Assembly: GCF_020742345.1 (NCBI RefSeq)
Contig: NZ_DYXC01000072.1
Location: forward strand, 1-64,000
Length of the DNA stretch: 64,000 bases
Direction: 5' to 3'
Origin: Enteractinococcus helveticum
Lineage (GTDB): Bacteria; Actinomycetota; Actinomycetes; Actinomycetales; Micrococcaceae
This document shows, piece by piece, positions 1-9,078 of the stretch. Numbering within the stretch: position 1 is the first letter of the stretch; every line of letters starts with the position of its first letter. The notes beneath the pieces are model-generated. The model had not been told where the DNA came from and did no database searches. It saw only the letters and a list, made by a program, of their open reading frames with translations. A program made the position numbers and the translations under genes.

Positions 1-34
1 GCCAGCAATACGACTTGGAAGGATTTCTTGATTC

Positions 35-1264
35 ATGAGCTCCCATCCCAAAATTTCGGTTCCGTCTTTTGACTCTGTATGGTCAGAAGTCAGGAAATCA
101 TCGACAAAAATCACCAATGACACTTCCTGGCTGACGACGTGGAACGCCAAATCCATTGGGTTGTTTATTCCGGTGTTTATTGGCCTGGGGCTTGTTGTGC
201 TGTCAATGCTGTTCTTTTTCATTGACTACGCAGTATTTGGTTTGTTGGCCCTGGTGGTGGCAATACTTTGTATAGCGCCCCCGGTTGTCTACGTAATGAA
301 CCTGATGGCTAAAGCCTCTGGAAAATACTCTCAAACTGTTGTTGCTCCGATGATTGAAGCTCTGATCGGTCAGCTGAGCGCACGTACCGTGACCGGCAGT
401 GAATCGAAACTTCAAGCAACTTACGACCCCGATGGGGGTATTCCGAAGTCAATTCTGGCCAACTCGGGTTTCATTATGGACGCTAAGGCTACGCAGGAAG
501 ATTATATCCGTGGCACGTTCGGAGAAACCGACTTTATGATTTCTGATGTTAAGTGGCAAACATCAGAAATTGAGTTGAGTGCAGAAGCCAAAGAGCGCAT
601 CGCTCGTCGCCAAGAATCTGAACGAAAACAGCGAGAGCGTGAAAGAGATCGTCAATTACGAAGAGAACATGGTAGTGACTGGCGTAGATATAAGCGGATT
701 GAAGATTACCGAAACAGCTCGGGATCTTCACTCATCGACTTGTTACCAGATTCATTGGTCAATCAGGTTAAAGAAAAATATTCTCGCTTTGAGGAACACA
801 CCAAACGGATAGGTCCGTCAATGGTGGTTTTTGTGGCCGATTTCCATAAGGATTTCACATCGCGTACCTACCTGCTGCCCCGGAAAGAAGAAACTCAAGC
901 TATTCGGAGTTTCTCGGAAAAAACCGGCCTGGAACCGATGATCTTAGAAGATCCAGGCATTACCGAACGCTTCTACGGATGGACTACTGATCAAGTGGAA
1001 GCACGTTACTTGTTGACCCCGGAATTGATACTGGCGATCAATGATGCTGCTGAACGTATGGATTCGGAGCGCATAGCTGTATCATTCAAGGGATCCAGAA
1101 TGTATTTTGCAGTGGTTATGGATGATGACCGGTTCAGCCTGAATTTCAAAAACAACAACGATGATGGCTATCAAATGGCCCAAGACATCTACAACGATCT
1201 GGTTGCGTTCATCTCGCTCATCGAACACTTCAACCTCAACACCAGGATCTGGACCAAGGCCTAA
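35..1264 (+). CDS. DUF3137 domain-containing membrane protein
   Basis: A 409-residue protein of unknown function. Two adjacent hydrophobic segments (about residues 41-63 and 66-90) anchor it in the membrane, followed by a large soluble part. A very basic Arg/Glu tract lies near residues 187-222. The C-terminal half has the DUF3137 signature: an FxG-type turn followed by DQVEARYLLTPEL near residue 325, then a strand-rich end. The start ATG has an AAGGA about 11 bases upstream. It reads into no obvious operon partner, although the PPK2 gene follows on the same strand after about 50 bases. The family assignment is by recognised motif; the role is unknown. Confidence 0.8.
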   Translation: MSSHPKISVPSFDSVWSEVRKSSTKITNDTSWLTTWNAKSIGLFIPVFIGLGLVVLSMLFFFIDYAVFGLLALVVAILCIAPPVVYVMNLMAKASGKYSQTVVAPMIEALIGQLSARTVTGSESKLQATYDPDGGIPKSILANSGFIMDAKATQEDYIRGTFGETDFMISDVKWQTSEIELSAEAKERIARRQESERKQRERERDRQLRREHGSDWRRYKRIEDYRNSSGSSLIDLLPDSLVNQVKEKYSRFEEHTKRIGPSMVVFVADFHKDFTSRTYLLPRKEETQAIRSFSEKTGLEPMILEDPGITERFYGWTTDQVEARYLLTPELILAINDAAERMDSERIAVSFKGSRMYFAVVMDDDRFSLNFKNNNDDGYQMAQDIYNDLVAFISLIEHFNLNTRIWTKA

Positions 1265-1317
1265 TCTTGGTCTAAGCGGGTCCTGTGAACGTCACCAGCA
1301 AATCCGGAGGGATACAG

Positions 1318-2217
1318 ATGCCTGCCAATCAAGCCCTGAAACGCGTCGGTCCATTTTATAAAGCGCTACGTGAATTTGCCTATCAGGACGGTATTTTGGC
1401 GGACCTGAATGCATTGGATAGTAGGCGCACACCGGGTTTTGAAACCCCAGATGGTAAGACCTTGGGCAAACAGGCAGGCCAACAGTTTCTGGCAGACCAC
1501 ACTGAACGACTATCAGAGTTGCAAACCAAACTGTTCGCTAACGCTCAAGCAGCGGATCTTCGCCGATCCGTGCTACTGGTTATTCAGGGGATGGACACCT
1601 CCGGAAAAGGCAGTATCACTAAACACGTGGTCGGATCGATGAACCCCCAGGGCATCCACCAGGTTGGATTCACAAAGCCCACCCCTGAAGAACTGCAACA
1701 CGACTTTTTATGGCGCATTCGTCACCACACCCCACGCCACGGTGACATTGCCGTGTTTGACCGGTCCCATTATGAAGATGTCTTAGTCCATCGGGTCGAA
1801 GAGCTTACCCCGCCGGCGCGGTTACAGCGCCGCTACGGGGCGATCCGACAGTTTGAAGACGAGCTGCGGCAAAATGGTACCGTCATTCTGAAGGTCATGC
1901 TGCACATCAGCCGGCAAGAACAATACCAGCGGTTATCAGACCGACTCGATGACCCCACCAAGCACTGGAAATTCACCCCGGCGGATATTGATGCTCGCGA
2001 AAAATGGGACGCCTATATGGAAGCCCACCGCATCGCCATCGAAGTCACCGATAAAGAACATGCCCCGTGGTTCGTTATCCCAGCTGACCGAAAATGGTAC
2101 GCTAAGCTGGCTGTTCAACAGTTACTGATCGAGGCCCTGGAATCTCTGGACCTGTCATGGCCGCCGGGCAACTTTGACCTTGCCGAGCAACGTCGCAGAC
2201 TCGAAGCGAGCCGATAG
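1318..2217 (+). CDS. ppk2: Polyphosphate kinase 2 family protein
   Basis: Single-domain PPK2 enzyme of 299 residues, expected to move phosphate between polyphosphate and a nucleotide (NDP or NMP). The phosphate-binding loop GMDTSGKG is at residues 91-98, and the second PPK2 motif, VFDRSHYEDV, is at about 146-155, followed by the lid region rich in Arg and His. I chose the ATG at 1318 because GGAGGG sits 6 bases upstream; an in-frame GTG at 1285 would add 11 residues but has no ribosome binding site. Whether it prefers ADP, GDP or AMP cannot be decided from the motifs I can read. Same strand as the preceding DUF3137 gene. Confidence 0.92.
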   Translation: MPANQALKRVGPFYKALREFAYQDGILADLNALDSRRTPGFETPDGKTLGKQAGQQFLADHTERLSELQTKLFANAQAADLRRSVLLVIQGMDTSGKGSITKHVVGSMNPQGIHQVGFTKPTPEELQHDFLWRIRHHTPRHGDIAVFDRSHYEDVLVHRVEELTPPARLQRRYGAIRQFEDELRQNGTVILKVMLHISRQEQYQRLSDRLDDPTKHWKFTPADIDAREKWDAYMEAHRIAIEVTDKEHAPWFVIPADRKWYAKLAVQQLLIEALESLDLSWPPGNFDLAEQRRRLEASR

Positions 2218-2455
2218 AAAACCAGGGGACGGCGGTCTTGCGTCCAAACTCGTCGCCTCGGTGACAACCTGGTGCTACTTGTTCTGAGGTAGTTCCTGTT
2301 GATCTGGGCGACATAACAACCGACGCCGGCCAGACTGCCTATCTAGCCGAATCTGAGCACTATCACTGGCAGGATGGTTCCCGCAGACTAAGGCTTCCTC
2401 ATTCGGAGGGTTCTTCGCGTTGAGAACGGATGCACTTCAAAATACTGTGCTTGAC

Positions 2456-2461
2456 TATGAT
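2456..2461 (+). promoter_or_regulatory. Candidate -10 element for a leaderless zapE transcript
   Basis: TATGAT lies 8 bases before the ATG at 2470. An in-frame TGA at 2461-2463 rules out a start further upstream, and no Shine-Dalgarno sequence precedes the ATG. That geometry fits a leaderless transcript. No convincing -35 hexamer is visible, so this is a weak call taken alone. Confidence 0.35.
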
Positions 2462-2469
2462 GAGCGCTC

Positions 2470-3546
2470 ATGGAGATAACCGATACCACACTGCAAATCT
2501 CTGAAGCGGTGATCGCACATATTGAAGACAGCACTACCCCAGGTGGAATAGTCCTGGACCCTGAACAGCGCAGGCTTGCAGAAGGTGTCATTGGGTTTCT
2601 CCATAACGTCCCCACCGCTGGTCACCCCGCCAAGCTGGGACAAAGCGGCTATTTCGTTTACGGTCCACCGGGTCGCGGGAAAACCTGGTTGATGAGGCAG
2701 CTATTCGAAGCCGCACCGTATCCAACCGAGTCGAAACGTCAGGTGCATTTCCACGACTTTTTTCGCGGACTTCAGCAACAGCTCGGGGCAAAAACCAGCA
2801 CCCGGGAGGCCATCGAGGCGACGTTACAAAACCTGCTCACCGGCACTGAGCTCTTCTTCTTCGATGAATTACACGTCCACGATCCCGGAAGTGCGGTCTT
2901 GCTGAACCGGCTGCTAGCCGCCATAACAGAACACCGTATCCCCACGCTGATCACCTCAAATTATGAGCCGGAAGGATTATTACAGGAGCCGGCGTTTCAT
3001 CACGTGATTAAGCCAGGCATCAAAATACTTCGTGAACATTTTTCGGTGGTCACACTGGATGACGGAACAGACTATCGCCTGCAGCATGTATCCCATGATG
3101 CGGGGTTTGCCTCCGGCCGCTGGCTCGTCGTCGAGTCCGGACACACCGTGTATCAGACGTTACGCGCAGCGGGCTTGGTGCCGCCGAAACAAGCAGAAGC
3201 AACCACGGTGCTTAACGGACACCGAGCGCTGCGAGCCTTAGCGGTGCGGGGCACACAGATTTGGTTCGATTTTGCTGACCTACTGCAGGCGCGGTCGGTG
3301 ACAAGTGATTTTATGGAACTGGCCGACGGTTACGACCAGTGGGTGTTGACCGGTGTGCCCAAACTATCCAACACCGATCCGGCCTCTCGTCAGCGTTTCG
3401 TGACACTCATCGACGTCTTGGTCGACCGCGACATCCCATTAACCGTGTGTACCACGGTCCCTCGCACTGAGCTGTCCTCGACAGAACAACCGCCAGTAGA
3501 TCTGTTTCGCACGATGAGTCGCCTGGCACTACTAGGAGCCCACTAA
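2470..3546 (+). CDS. zapE: AFG1/ZapE-like AAA-type ATPase
   Basis: A 358-residue P-loop ATPase of the AFG1/ZapE family, which in other bacteria is linked to cell division and in mitochondria to membrane protein quality control. The Walker A box GPPGRGKT is at residues 65-72, the Walker B box FFFDELHV at 129-136 and the sensor-1 stretch ITSNYEP at 161-167. The phrase HFHDFFRGLQ after the P-loop is typical of the family. The start is the first possible codon after an in-frame stop at 2461 and looks leaderless. It stands alone between gaps of about 250 and 200 bases. Domain assignment is firm; the cellular role is inferred from family. Confidence 0.88.
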   Translation: MEITDTTLQISEAVIAHIEDSTTPGGIVLDPEQRRLAEGVIGFLHNVPTAGHPAKLGQSGYFVYGPPGRGKTWLMRQLFEAAPYPTESKRQVHFHDFFRGLQQQLGAKTSTREAIEATLQNLLTGTELFFFDELHVHDPGSAVLLNRLLAAITEHRIPTLITSNYEPEGLLQEPAFHHVIKPGIKILREHFSVVTLDDGTDYRLQHVSHDAGFASGRWLVVESGHTVYQTLRAAGLVPPKQAEATTVLNGHRALRALAVRGTQIWFDFADLLQARSVTSDFMELADGYDQWVLTGVPKLSNTDPASRQRFVTLIDVLVDRDIPLTVCTTVPRTELSSTEQPPVDLFRTMSRLALLGAH

Positions 3547-3752
3547 CCGGCCCATCACAGCGGCACCGAAGGGTACCAGTGCATCGTTGAGACCACTGCT
3601 GCGCAATACTAGCTCACCGAATCCTGCTGAAAACTGAATTCACACCGGTTCAGTAAGAGTTCACCGGCAGTTTCCTGAGCCTCGGAATTTATCTGTGTAC
3701 AGACCCCAGAGTCAGCCGTAGGGTGGAAGTGGATACCCTATAGGAGGGCTTC

Positions 3753-4523
3753 ATGTCGGATGTAACGAAAAGTGCACAACAGCTAGCAGATCTTCACGAA
3801 TCTGGTCGCATGATTGTTTTACCAACCGTCTGGGATACCTGGAGCGCCGGGGTCGCAGCGGATGCAGGATTCCGAGGGCTAACGGTGGGCAGCCATCCCG
3901 TTGCTAACTCTATCGGTAGCGAAGACGGCGAGTTCATGAAAATCACGGCGTACCTCAAGGTCGTCAAACGCATTGTCAGAGCTGTGGATATCCCGGTGAG
4001 CGTCGATGTGGAGTCAGGTTATGGGCTGCAGCCGGGGGAGTTAATCCACAGACTGCTCAGTGTTGGCGCAGCAGGAGCTAATATCGAAGACGTCGTACAC
4101 ACCGAAGGAGGCCGGGTCCGCTCCCGCAATGAGCACGCCGACTATATCGCCCGGGCCCGAGAGGCCGCAGATGCCGCAGGTGTCCCATTTGTTATCAACG
4201 GGCGTACAGATGCGATCAAGCTCGGTATGGAATTTTACCGCGACCCACTTCACGAAGCAGTAGAACGGCTTCGTGCCATGGAACAGGCGGGGGCTCGAGC
4301 TGTCTACCCGGTTGGACTGACTTCCAAAGATCAAGTTAAAGCGGTCGTTGAGGCTGTTTCCGTGCCGGTCAATGTCACTGCACACCCCGTCGATGGGCAC
4401 GGTGCAGGCGACTTCTCTGCTCTGGAGAGATTAGGTGTGCGCCGCGTTACCTTCGGGCCACTGTGGCAGAAATGGCTTGCGGAAGTCTCCGCTAAACAGC
4501 TTAAACACTGGGTCGCTCCCTAA
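3753..4523 (+). CDS. Isocitrate lyase/PEP mutase family protein
   Basis: A 256-residue TIM-barrel enzyme of the isocitrate lyase/phosphoenolpyruvate mutase superfamily. Seen directly: an N-terminal LPTVWDTWSA segment, the Mg-binding strand SVDVESGYG (residues 83-91), the NIEDVVH strand (about 110-116) and the INGRTD strand near residue 150. It lacks the KKCGH loop of true isocitrate lyases, so it belongs with the group of small PEP-mutase-like carboligases or lyases whose substrates are mostly unassigned. AGGAGGG sits 7 bases before the ATG. The next gene (a PhnA-like protein) is on the same strand about 80 bases away. Substrate not predictable. Confidence 0.85.
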   Translation: MSDVTKSAQQLADLHESGRMIVLPTVWDTWSAGVAADAGFRGLTVGSHPVANSIGSEDGEFMKITAYLKVVKRIVRAVDIPVSVDVESGYGLQPGELIHRLLSVGAAGANIEDVVHTEGGRVRSRNEHADYIARAREAADAAGVPFVINGRTDAIKLGMEFYRDPLHEAVERLRAMEQAGARAVYPVGLTSKDQVKAVVEAVSVPVNVTAHPVDGHGAGDFSALERLGVRRVTFGPLWQKWLAEVSAKQLKHWVAP

Positions 4524-4604
4524 CACAACGCCTATTGATATGATGCATGGAGCTGACATCAGCCGATATCGCTCGATGTATTCAACAGGTGGAGTTTCCA
4601 AGTT

Positions 4605-4958
4605 ATGTCTGATCAGTTGCCCGCATGCCCAGAGTGCGCCGAAGAATACACCTATGAATCCGGTGCGCTGCTGGTATGTCCGATGTGCGGGCACGAATGG
4701 TCACGCGAGCTCTCCGATGAACCCGAAACTGCCACACCCGTCATTCGCGACGCGGTCGGCAACCCGCTGGCTGACGGCGACACCGTCACCGTGGTGAAAG
4801 ACCTCAAAGTCAAAGGTTCCGGGGGTGTTATCAAAGTCGGCACAAAAGTATCGGAGATTCGACTCCTTGAAGACGGTGTTGACGGTCACGATATCGATGC
4901 CCGTGTCCCCGGTTTCGGTCATATGCAGCTAAAATCCAGTGTCGTCAAAAAGGCCTAA
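4605..4958 (+). CDS. yjdM: PhnA/YjdM-type zinc ribbon protein
   Basis: A 117-residue member of the PhnA (YjdM) family. The N-terminal zinc ribbon has paired CxxC motifs (C8, C11, C25, C28), and the C-terminal SH3-like half carries the family string KVKGSGGVIKVGT and ends with the usual KSSVVKKA. Despite the old name, PhnA proteins are not proven phosphonoacetate hydrolases, so I assign no reaction. The ATG follows directly after a weak GGAG-type site about 12 bases upstream. The position after a PEP-mutase-family gene might suggest C-P chemistry, but that is only suggestive because both families are broad. Confidence 0.9.
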   Translation: MSDQLPACPECAEEYTYESGALLVCPMCGHEWSRELSDEPETATPVIRDAVGNPLADGDTVTVVKDLKVKGSGGVIKVGTKVSEIRLLEDGVDGHDIDARVPGFGHMQLKSSVVKKA

Positions 4959-4995
4959 GACCTCTGGAAGATGAATCAACAGAAAGAGCGTTGAA

Positions 4996-5736
4996 TTGAC
5001 CCGACCTCGTATTATCTGCCACATGCACACGCTGCTCAACGGCAAAGTCGATGGTATCGCCAACATCACCCAGGTGGGTTGGCGAGCCCAGAAGGTGTAT
5101 TTCGATATCATGCTGGGCGAAAATCGTTTCTATGACCGACACCGCGGTTGGATCAGCGGCAGCGGCACGAGCGAAGCGATCATGGGTGGGCCCCGCGAGG
5201 TAGAGTTCCCGGAACCCACTGAACCGGTTCCGGCAGGTGACTACCTTGCGGATCCAGAAGCAGCGATGTTTTATTTCGCAGTCGATCGGACCGGTAAGCT
5301 CGCCTGGGATCGCAATAGCTTTGAATATTTCGGTGTCAACGCCCACATTGTGGAGCTCATCCCGGCCAGCGTCAGTGACGCCTTCAAAGCGTATTTGCGC
5401 AGCAGGGGTATCTCGTATCTCATCGCAGGTGAAGAACAGCTCGATATGTCCGTGGCGGTAGAAAAGATTGGTCGTATTTTTGAAATGGATCAGTTGATGC
5501 TCGGCGGTGGGCCGACCCTGAACTGGTCCATGATTCGTCAGGGACTGTGCGATGAACTCAGCCTGGTGCTGATGCCGACCGCAGATGCGCAAAACCACAC
5601 AAACTCACTGTTTGAGTCCCATGAGCAGTTCTCGACACCAGCACCATATGAGTTTAAGCTCCTGGACGCTCAACCATTGGAAGACGGTAGCGTTTGGATT
5701 CGCTACGATATTGTGGGCGAGATTCAGGAAGACTAA
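4996..5736 (+). CDS. RibD C-terminal/dihydrofolate reductase-like family protein
   Basis: A 246-residue protein with the RibD_C/DHFR-like fold seen in pyrimidine reductases of riboflavin synthesis and in many stand-alone homologues. Visible signals are the N-terminal strand RIICHMHTLLNGKVDG, the central SYLIAGEEQLD segment and the conserved MLGGGPTLNWSMI near residue 170, which matches the GGxxxxx nucleotide-binding loop. It starts with TTG at 4996, with AGAAAGAG about 7 bases upstream. No deaminase domain is attached, so it is probably not the riboflavin enzyme itself. Its stop codon overlaps the stop of the convergent alcohol dehydrogenase by 4 bases. Confidence 0.8.
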   Translation: MTRPRIICHMHTLLNGKVDGIANITQVGWRAQKVYFDIMLGENRFYDRHRGWISGSGTSEAIMGGPREVEFPEPTEPVPAGDYLADPEAAMFYFAVDRTGKLAWDRNSFEYFGVNAHIVELIPASVSDAFKAYLRSRGISYLIAGEEQLDMSVAVEKIGRIFEMDQLMLGGGPTLNWSMIRQGLCDELSLVLMPTADAQNHTNSLFESHEQFSTPAPYEFKLLDAQPLEDGSVWIRYDIVGEIQED

Positions 5737-6833
5737 AAGAGCACGATAGGCTTGATGGTTTTACCCGAAGCCGAATCCTCAAATGCTTGGTTGATATCAG
5801 CCAGGGGATAAGTTTGGGTGAGTTTTTCGATTGGGAATTTGCCCTGGCGCCACAGACCGACCAGTTTGGGGATGAAATCTTGTGGAACGGCATCGCCTTC
5901 AATAATGGTCTGGAAAGACCACCCTTTGAGTAATGATGCCCCGACTTCGAAGCTGACTTCGTCACCCATGCTGGGTGCCCCAACTAATCCAACGCGACCG
6001 TTAATACCGACGGCATCGGCGGCCTGGCGTGTCACTGCGGTAATACCGGTTGTGTCCAGCGCGACGTTGACTCCGTGGTCGCCCACGATCTGGTGAAGCC
6101 GCTTGCCAAGGTCCTCGGAACCCGAATTGATAGTGTCGGTTGCGCCGTAACCTTTTGCTGCCTCGAGTCGGGAGTCGACCAGATCAATGGCGATGATGGT
6201 GGTGGCACCAACCGCTGCGGCAGCCATGATTGCTGAGGACCCCACGGCACCGGTACCAAAGATCGCCACCGTTTCTCCAGCGGAAACGTTCAAAGCGTTG
6301 ATGATCGAGCCTGCACCGGTCATCAGCCCACAGCCCAAGGGGCCAAGTAGATCCAGTGGTGCGTCGTCGTCGACTTTCACAACCGAACGCACAGAAACGT
6401 TGGCGTGCGAGGCAAATGATGATTGACCAAAGAAGTGCGATGACACCTGATTGCCGTTATCAGACAGTGCGGTGGTGCCGTCGGGGCGGAGGCCGCTGAA
6501 ATTATGATCGTAGAAGTTTTTGCAGTAGGCGGGTCGCCCGGTTACACACTGGGTGCATTCGCCACACGAGTTGAAACCCAGCACAACGTGATCTCCGGGT
6601 TTGATGGTGGTCACCGCCTCACCGATGGCTTCAACAACGCCGGCGCCTTCGTGCCCGAGTACAGCGGGTAGAGGGGTGGGATATACCTGATCACGAACGA
6701 TCGCATCGGTGTGGCAGACCCCGGTTGCGGTGAGTTTGACCCGCACTTCGTTGGGACGGGGATCGTCGAGTTGCAGGGTTTTGATTTCAAATGGTGCGCC
6801 TTTGCCTGGCGTCACGGCTGCAGTAATTTCCAC
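5733..6833 (-). CDS. Zinc-dependent NAD(P) alcohol dehydrogenase (aryl-alcohol type MDR)
   Basis: A 366-residue medium-chain dehydrogenase. Catalytic zinc ligands are in GVCHTD (C40) and GHEGAG (H61), with a further Cys in GPLGCG; the structural zinc site is C90, C93, C96 and C104. The Rossmann loop GTGAVGSSA is in the middle. The long CxxCxxCxxxxxxxC loop and the overall layout resemble aryl-alcohol or benzyl-alcohol dehydrogenases. A GGAGGTC-type site precedes the ATG. The substrate is not decided by sequence. It is convergent with, and overlaps by 4 bases, the RibD-like gene. Confidence 0.88.
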   Translation of the reverse strand: MEITAAVTPGKGAPFEIKTLQLDDPRPNEVRVKLTATGVCHTDAIVRDQVYPTPLPAVLGHEGAGVVEAIGEAVTTIKPGDHVVLGFNSCGECTQCVTGRPAYCKNFYDHNFSGLRPDGTTALSDNGNQVSSHFFGQSSFASHANVSVRSVVKVDDDAPLDLLGPLGCGLMTGAGSIINALNVSAGETVAIFGTGAVGSSAIMAAAAVGATTIIAIDLVDSRLEAAKGYGATDTINSGSEDLGKRLHQIVGDHGVNVALDTTGITAVTRQAADAVGINGRVGLVGAPSMGDEVSFEVGASLLKGWSFQTIIEGDAVPQDFIPKLVGLWRQGKFPIEKLTQTYPLADINQAFEDSASGKTIKPIVLF

Positions 6834-6946
6834 GGTGACCTCCTGAGAGTTGTGGCTTCGCTTGGATTTGCGAGTCTAGTTTTCACCGTACGCTTCGGTC
6901 GTAGCAGTGTCTAGGCGTAGCCGAGGAAGCCAAGCAGAGTGGTGCC

Positions 6947-7510
6947 TCACTGTTGCCATTCAGTAAGAACCTCATTGATGGTTGCGGTGCCGGCTTGACG
7001 GTCCTCTTCGAGCCGTTGGAGCTGGGCTTCGTGATAATCCTGGCGAGCATCGGCTGTGGCATCACGGACGACGGTGGTTCGAATGTTGTGCGCATAGGCA
7101 TCCCGAGCGGTTTGACTGACGCATCCGTGGGTGGAGACGCCAGCGATCACGATCCGGTTTACCTTCAGGTTCATAAGACGCAAGTGCAGATCAGTACTAA
7201 AGAACGCGCTGTCACGAGTTTTTTCAATCCGCGTGGTTTGATCAGTGTTCAGGCCCGGGATGACTTCGGTCCTTTCCTCTCCTGAAAATAGGAAACCCTC
7301 ACCGGCTTCGAGCATGTTGAGTGTCCAGGTTGAAGTATCACGACTGTGGACCGTGGTGACCACGAAGACCGGAATATCCGCTTGATGGGCCGCTTCAGAA
7401 AGCCTATTGGCTGCGGCGGCGAGCTGGTCTTCGTGTTCTGCCAAGCCTTTCTCATCAAAGAACGCATTTTGTAGGTCGACCAGTACGAGTGCATCACGGT
7501 GGTGGGGCAT
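6947..7510 (-). CDS. Isochorismatase-like cysteine hydrolase
   Basis: A 187-residue member of the isochorismatase-like hydrolase superfamily, which includes nicotinamidases and N-carbamoyl-amide hydrolases. The catalytic triad can be read as D12 (LVDLQNAFF), K97 (IEKTRDSAFF) and C130 (GVSTHGCVSQTA), so it should be an active hydrolase. I chose the ATG at 7510; a TTG at 7531 would add seven residues before the conserved LVLVDLQ strand. Neither start has a clear ribosome binding site. The substrate cannot be named. A gap of about 110 bases separates it from the alcohol dehydrogenase downstream. Confidence 0.85.
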   Translation of the reverse strand: MPHHRDALVLVDLQNAFFDEKGLAEHEDQLAAAANRLSEAAHQADIPVFVVTTVHSRDTSTWTLNMLEAGEGFLFSGEERTEVIPGLNTDQTTRIEKTRDSAFFSTDLHLRLMNLKVNRIVIAGVSTHGCVSQTARDAYAHNIRTTVVRDATADARQDYHEAQLQRLEEDRQAGTATINEVLTEWQQ

Positions 7511-7677
7511 GAAAACATTGTATCGGCTCAACCTACGACACGCTTTTCAGCCGACAGTTACAAATTTGAAATAAGTCTGTGTTTCAGATGAAATGAATAG
7601 GGACCTCCCGGCTCGTGAAGACCGCTTCACTCGAAGAGTATCGGGAAGAAAATCTAACAATGAAGGAGTACCCGTCT

Positions 7678-8241
7678 ATGAAGATCGGTATCATCAACGG
7701 TTCAATCCGTAAGGAACGTAACACTGAACCCGTAGCAAAGTTCGCTTACGATATCGCTGCCCAGCGCAATGGCGAATTTGAATACGAATACGTCGATCTT
7801 GCAGAATATAACGTCCCGCTGCTGACCAACGACGTCCACCCAATGGTTGCGAATAAAAACCACGAAGATCCTAACGTTCAGCAATGGTCGGACAAGATCG
7901 ATTCGTTGGATGCCTACATCTTCGTTACCCCTGAATACAACCACGGCGTGCCAGGCGGCTTCAAGAATGCTGTCGACGTGCTTGGTCCAGAATGGGTCGG
8001 AAAACCGGTTGCGTTCATTGGTCACGGTTCCGTCGGTGGCGTGCGAGCTATTGAGCAGTGGCGCCAGATCCTTGCGAACTTCTCTATGCCCGTGGTGCGC
8101 GCTGAACTGAACTTCAACCTGTTTATCGACTGGAAAGACGGCGAGTTTGCACCTGCGCAGCGCCACTCAGCAGAAATGCATGCCATGCTGGATCAGCTTG
8201 AAGAACTGGTCGCCAAGCATAATGCCAGTGTCACTGTATAG
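7678..8241 (+). CDS. NADPH-dependent FMN reductase family protein
   Basis: A 187-residue flavodoxin-like NAD(P)H:FMN or quinone reductase. The N-terminal FMN loop is NGSIRKERN, and the second family motif PEYNHGVPGGFKNAVD is in the middle, with the FIGHGSVGG loop after it. I place the start at the ATG at 7678 because AAGGAG lies about 9 bases upstream and the protein then begins at the first strand (MKIGIINGS); a GTG at 7615 would add a 21-residue non-conserved leader. It is followed by a strong bidirectional terminator. The likely role is quinone or azo-compound reduction, or flavin supply. Confidence 0.9.
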   Translation: MKIGIINGSIRKERNTEPVAKFAYDIAAQRNGEFEYEYVDLAEYNVPLLTNDVHPMVANKNHEDPNVQQWSDKIDSLDAYIFVTPEYNHGVPGGFKNAVDVLGPEWVGKPVAFIGHGSVGGVRAIEQWRQILANFSMPVVRAELNFNLFIDWKDGEFAPAQRHSAEMHAMLDQLEELVAKHNASVTV

Positions 8242-8254
8242 TTCTTTTTTCTAC

Positions 8255-8293
8255 AACCGCGTGTATTAATCCAGCAGATTGATACACGCGGTT
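8255..8293. terminator. Bidirectional intrinsic terminator
   Basis: A perfect 12-bp stem (8255-8266 with 8282-8293), extended inward by a G-U and three A-U pairs around a 7-base loop. It is flanked by T-runs on both sides (TTTT after it, TTTTTT before it). It sits exactly between the convergent FMN reductase and MgtC-like genes, so it probably serves both. Confidence 0.85.
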
Positions 8294-8311
8294 TTGTATC
8301 CCAAAGCTACG

Positions 8312-9019
8312 CTAATCGTGGTCTTGGTCTTCGGTCCTGACGTCGATAACCCCTTCGACCTCACTAAGCTTGCGAAATAGTGATTCTGGTGGGCGTTGTT
8401 TACCATGAGTAAACTCAATGCGAGCCAGCACTGTGTGGCCACCTTTTCCCCGTTCTCGACGTGTTTCCGACAACGACGTGTCGTAGCCAGCATCTGATGC
8501 GACTTGCAGGATATCACGCAGTATTCCGTGGCCATCCTGGTAACGGACTTGATACAGTTCGGTGCGTTGTTGGGTTGGGAGACGACGAATCAGTGCCGTC
8601 AGGGCCGTGACAGCAAATAAATATAAAGCAACTGTTAACGCGGCGATCAACGGCATACCCGCACCGCAGGCCATGCCCACCGCTGCCGTGACCCACACGG
8701 ATGCTGCCGTGGTCAGCCCTGAAACAATATTTCGTCGAACGAAGATTACCCCGGCACCCAGAAAACCAATACCGGTCACGATCTGGGCGGCAATGCGTGA
8801 AGGATCCAGCACAACCTCATCACCCAGCACATGAGCGAAGCCGTAAGCTGAGACCAACGTAAAGAGCGCCGAACCCATGCCCACAAGAATGTGGGTTCGT
8901 GCCCCGGCGGATTTCTGGCGTAATTCTCGTTCAAGACCGATGATCCCCGACAGGATAAATGAGCACACCAATAAGGCCGCTTCGGTAAGAAGCGTCTCTG
9001 GGAACCACTCAATTTCCAT
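8312..9019 (-). CDS. MgtC/SapB family membrane protein
   Basis: A 235-residue MgtC-like protein. About five membrane segments occupy residues 10-145, including the family strings GLERELRQKSAGARTHILV, QIVTGIGFLGAG and GLTTAASVW. A soluble C-terminal domain (about 150-235) resembles the ACT-like tail of MgtC proteins. MgtC proteins are linked to magnesium limitation and to inhibition of F-type ATP synthase in pathogens, whereas SapB-like homologues of environmental bacteria are uncharacterised. No Mg riboswitch or leader peptide is recognisable upstream. It is convergent with the FMN reductase across a shared terminator. Confidence 0.9.
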   Translation of the reverse strand: MEIEWFPETLLTEAALLVCSFILSGIIGLERELRQKSAGARTHILVGMGSALFTLVSAYGFAHVLGDEVVLDPSRIAAQIVTGIGFLGAGVIFVRRNIVSGLTTAASVWVTAAVGMACGAGMPLIAALTVALYLFAVTALTALIRRLPTQQRTELYQVRYQDGHGILRDILQVASDAGYDTSLSETRRERGKGGHTVLARIEFTHGKQRPPESLFRKLSEVEGVIDVRTEDQDHD

Positions 9020-9078
9020 AGTACCCAGGATACGCTGCCTGATCTGTGGTGTCCCAGGTGACAGTGGAGATGGGTGCT

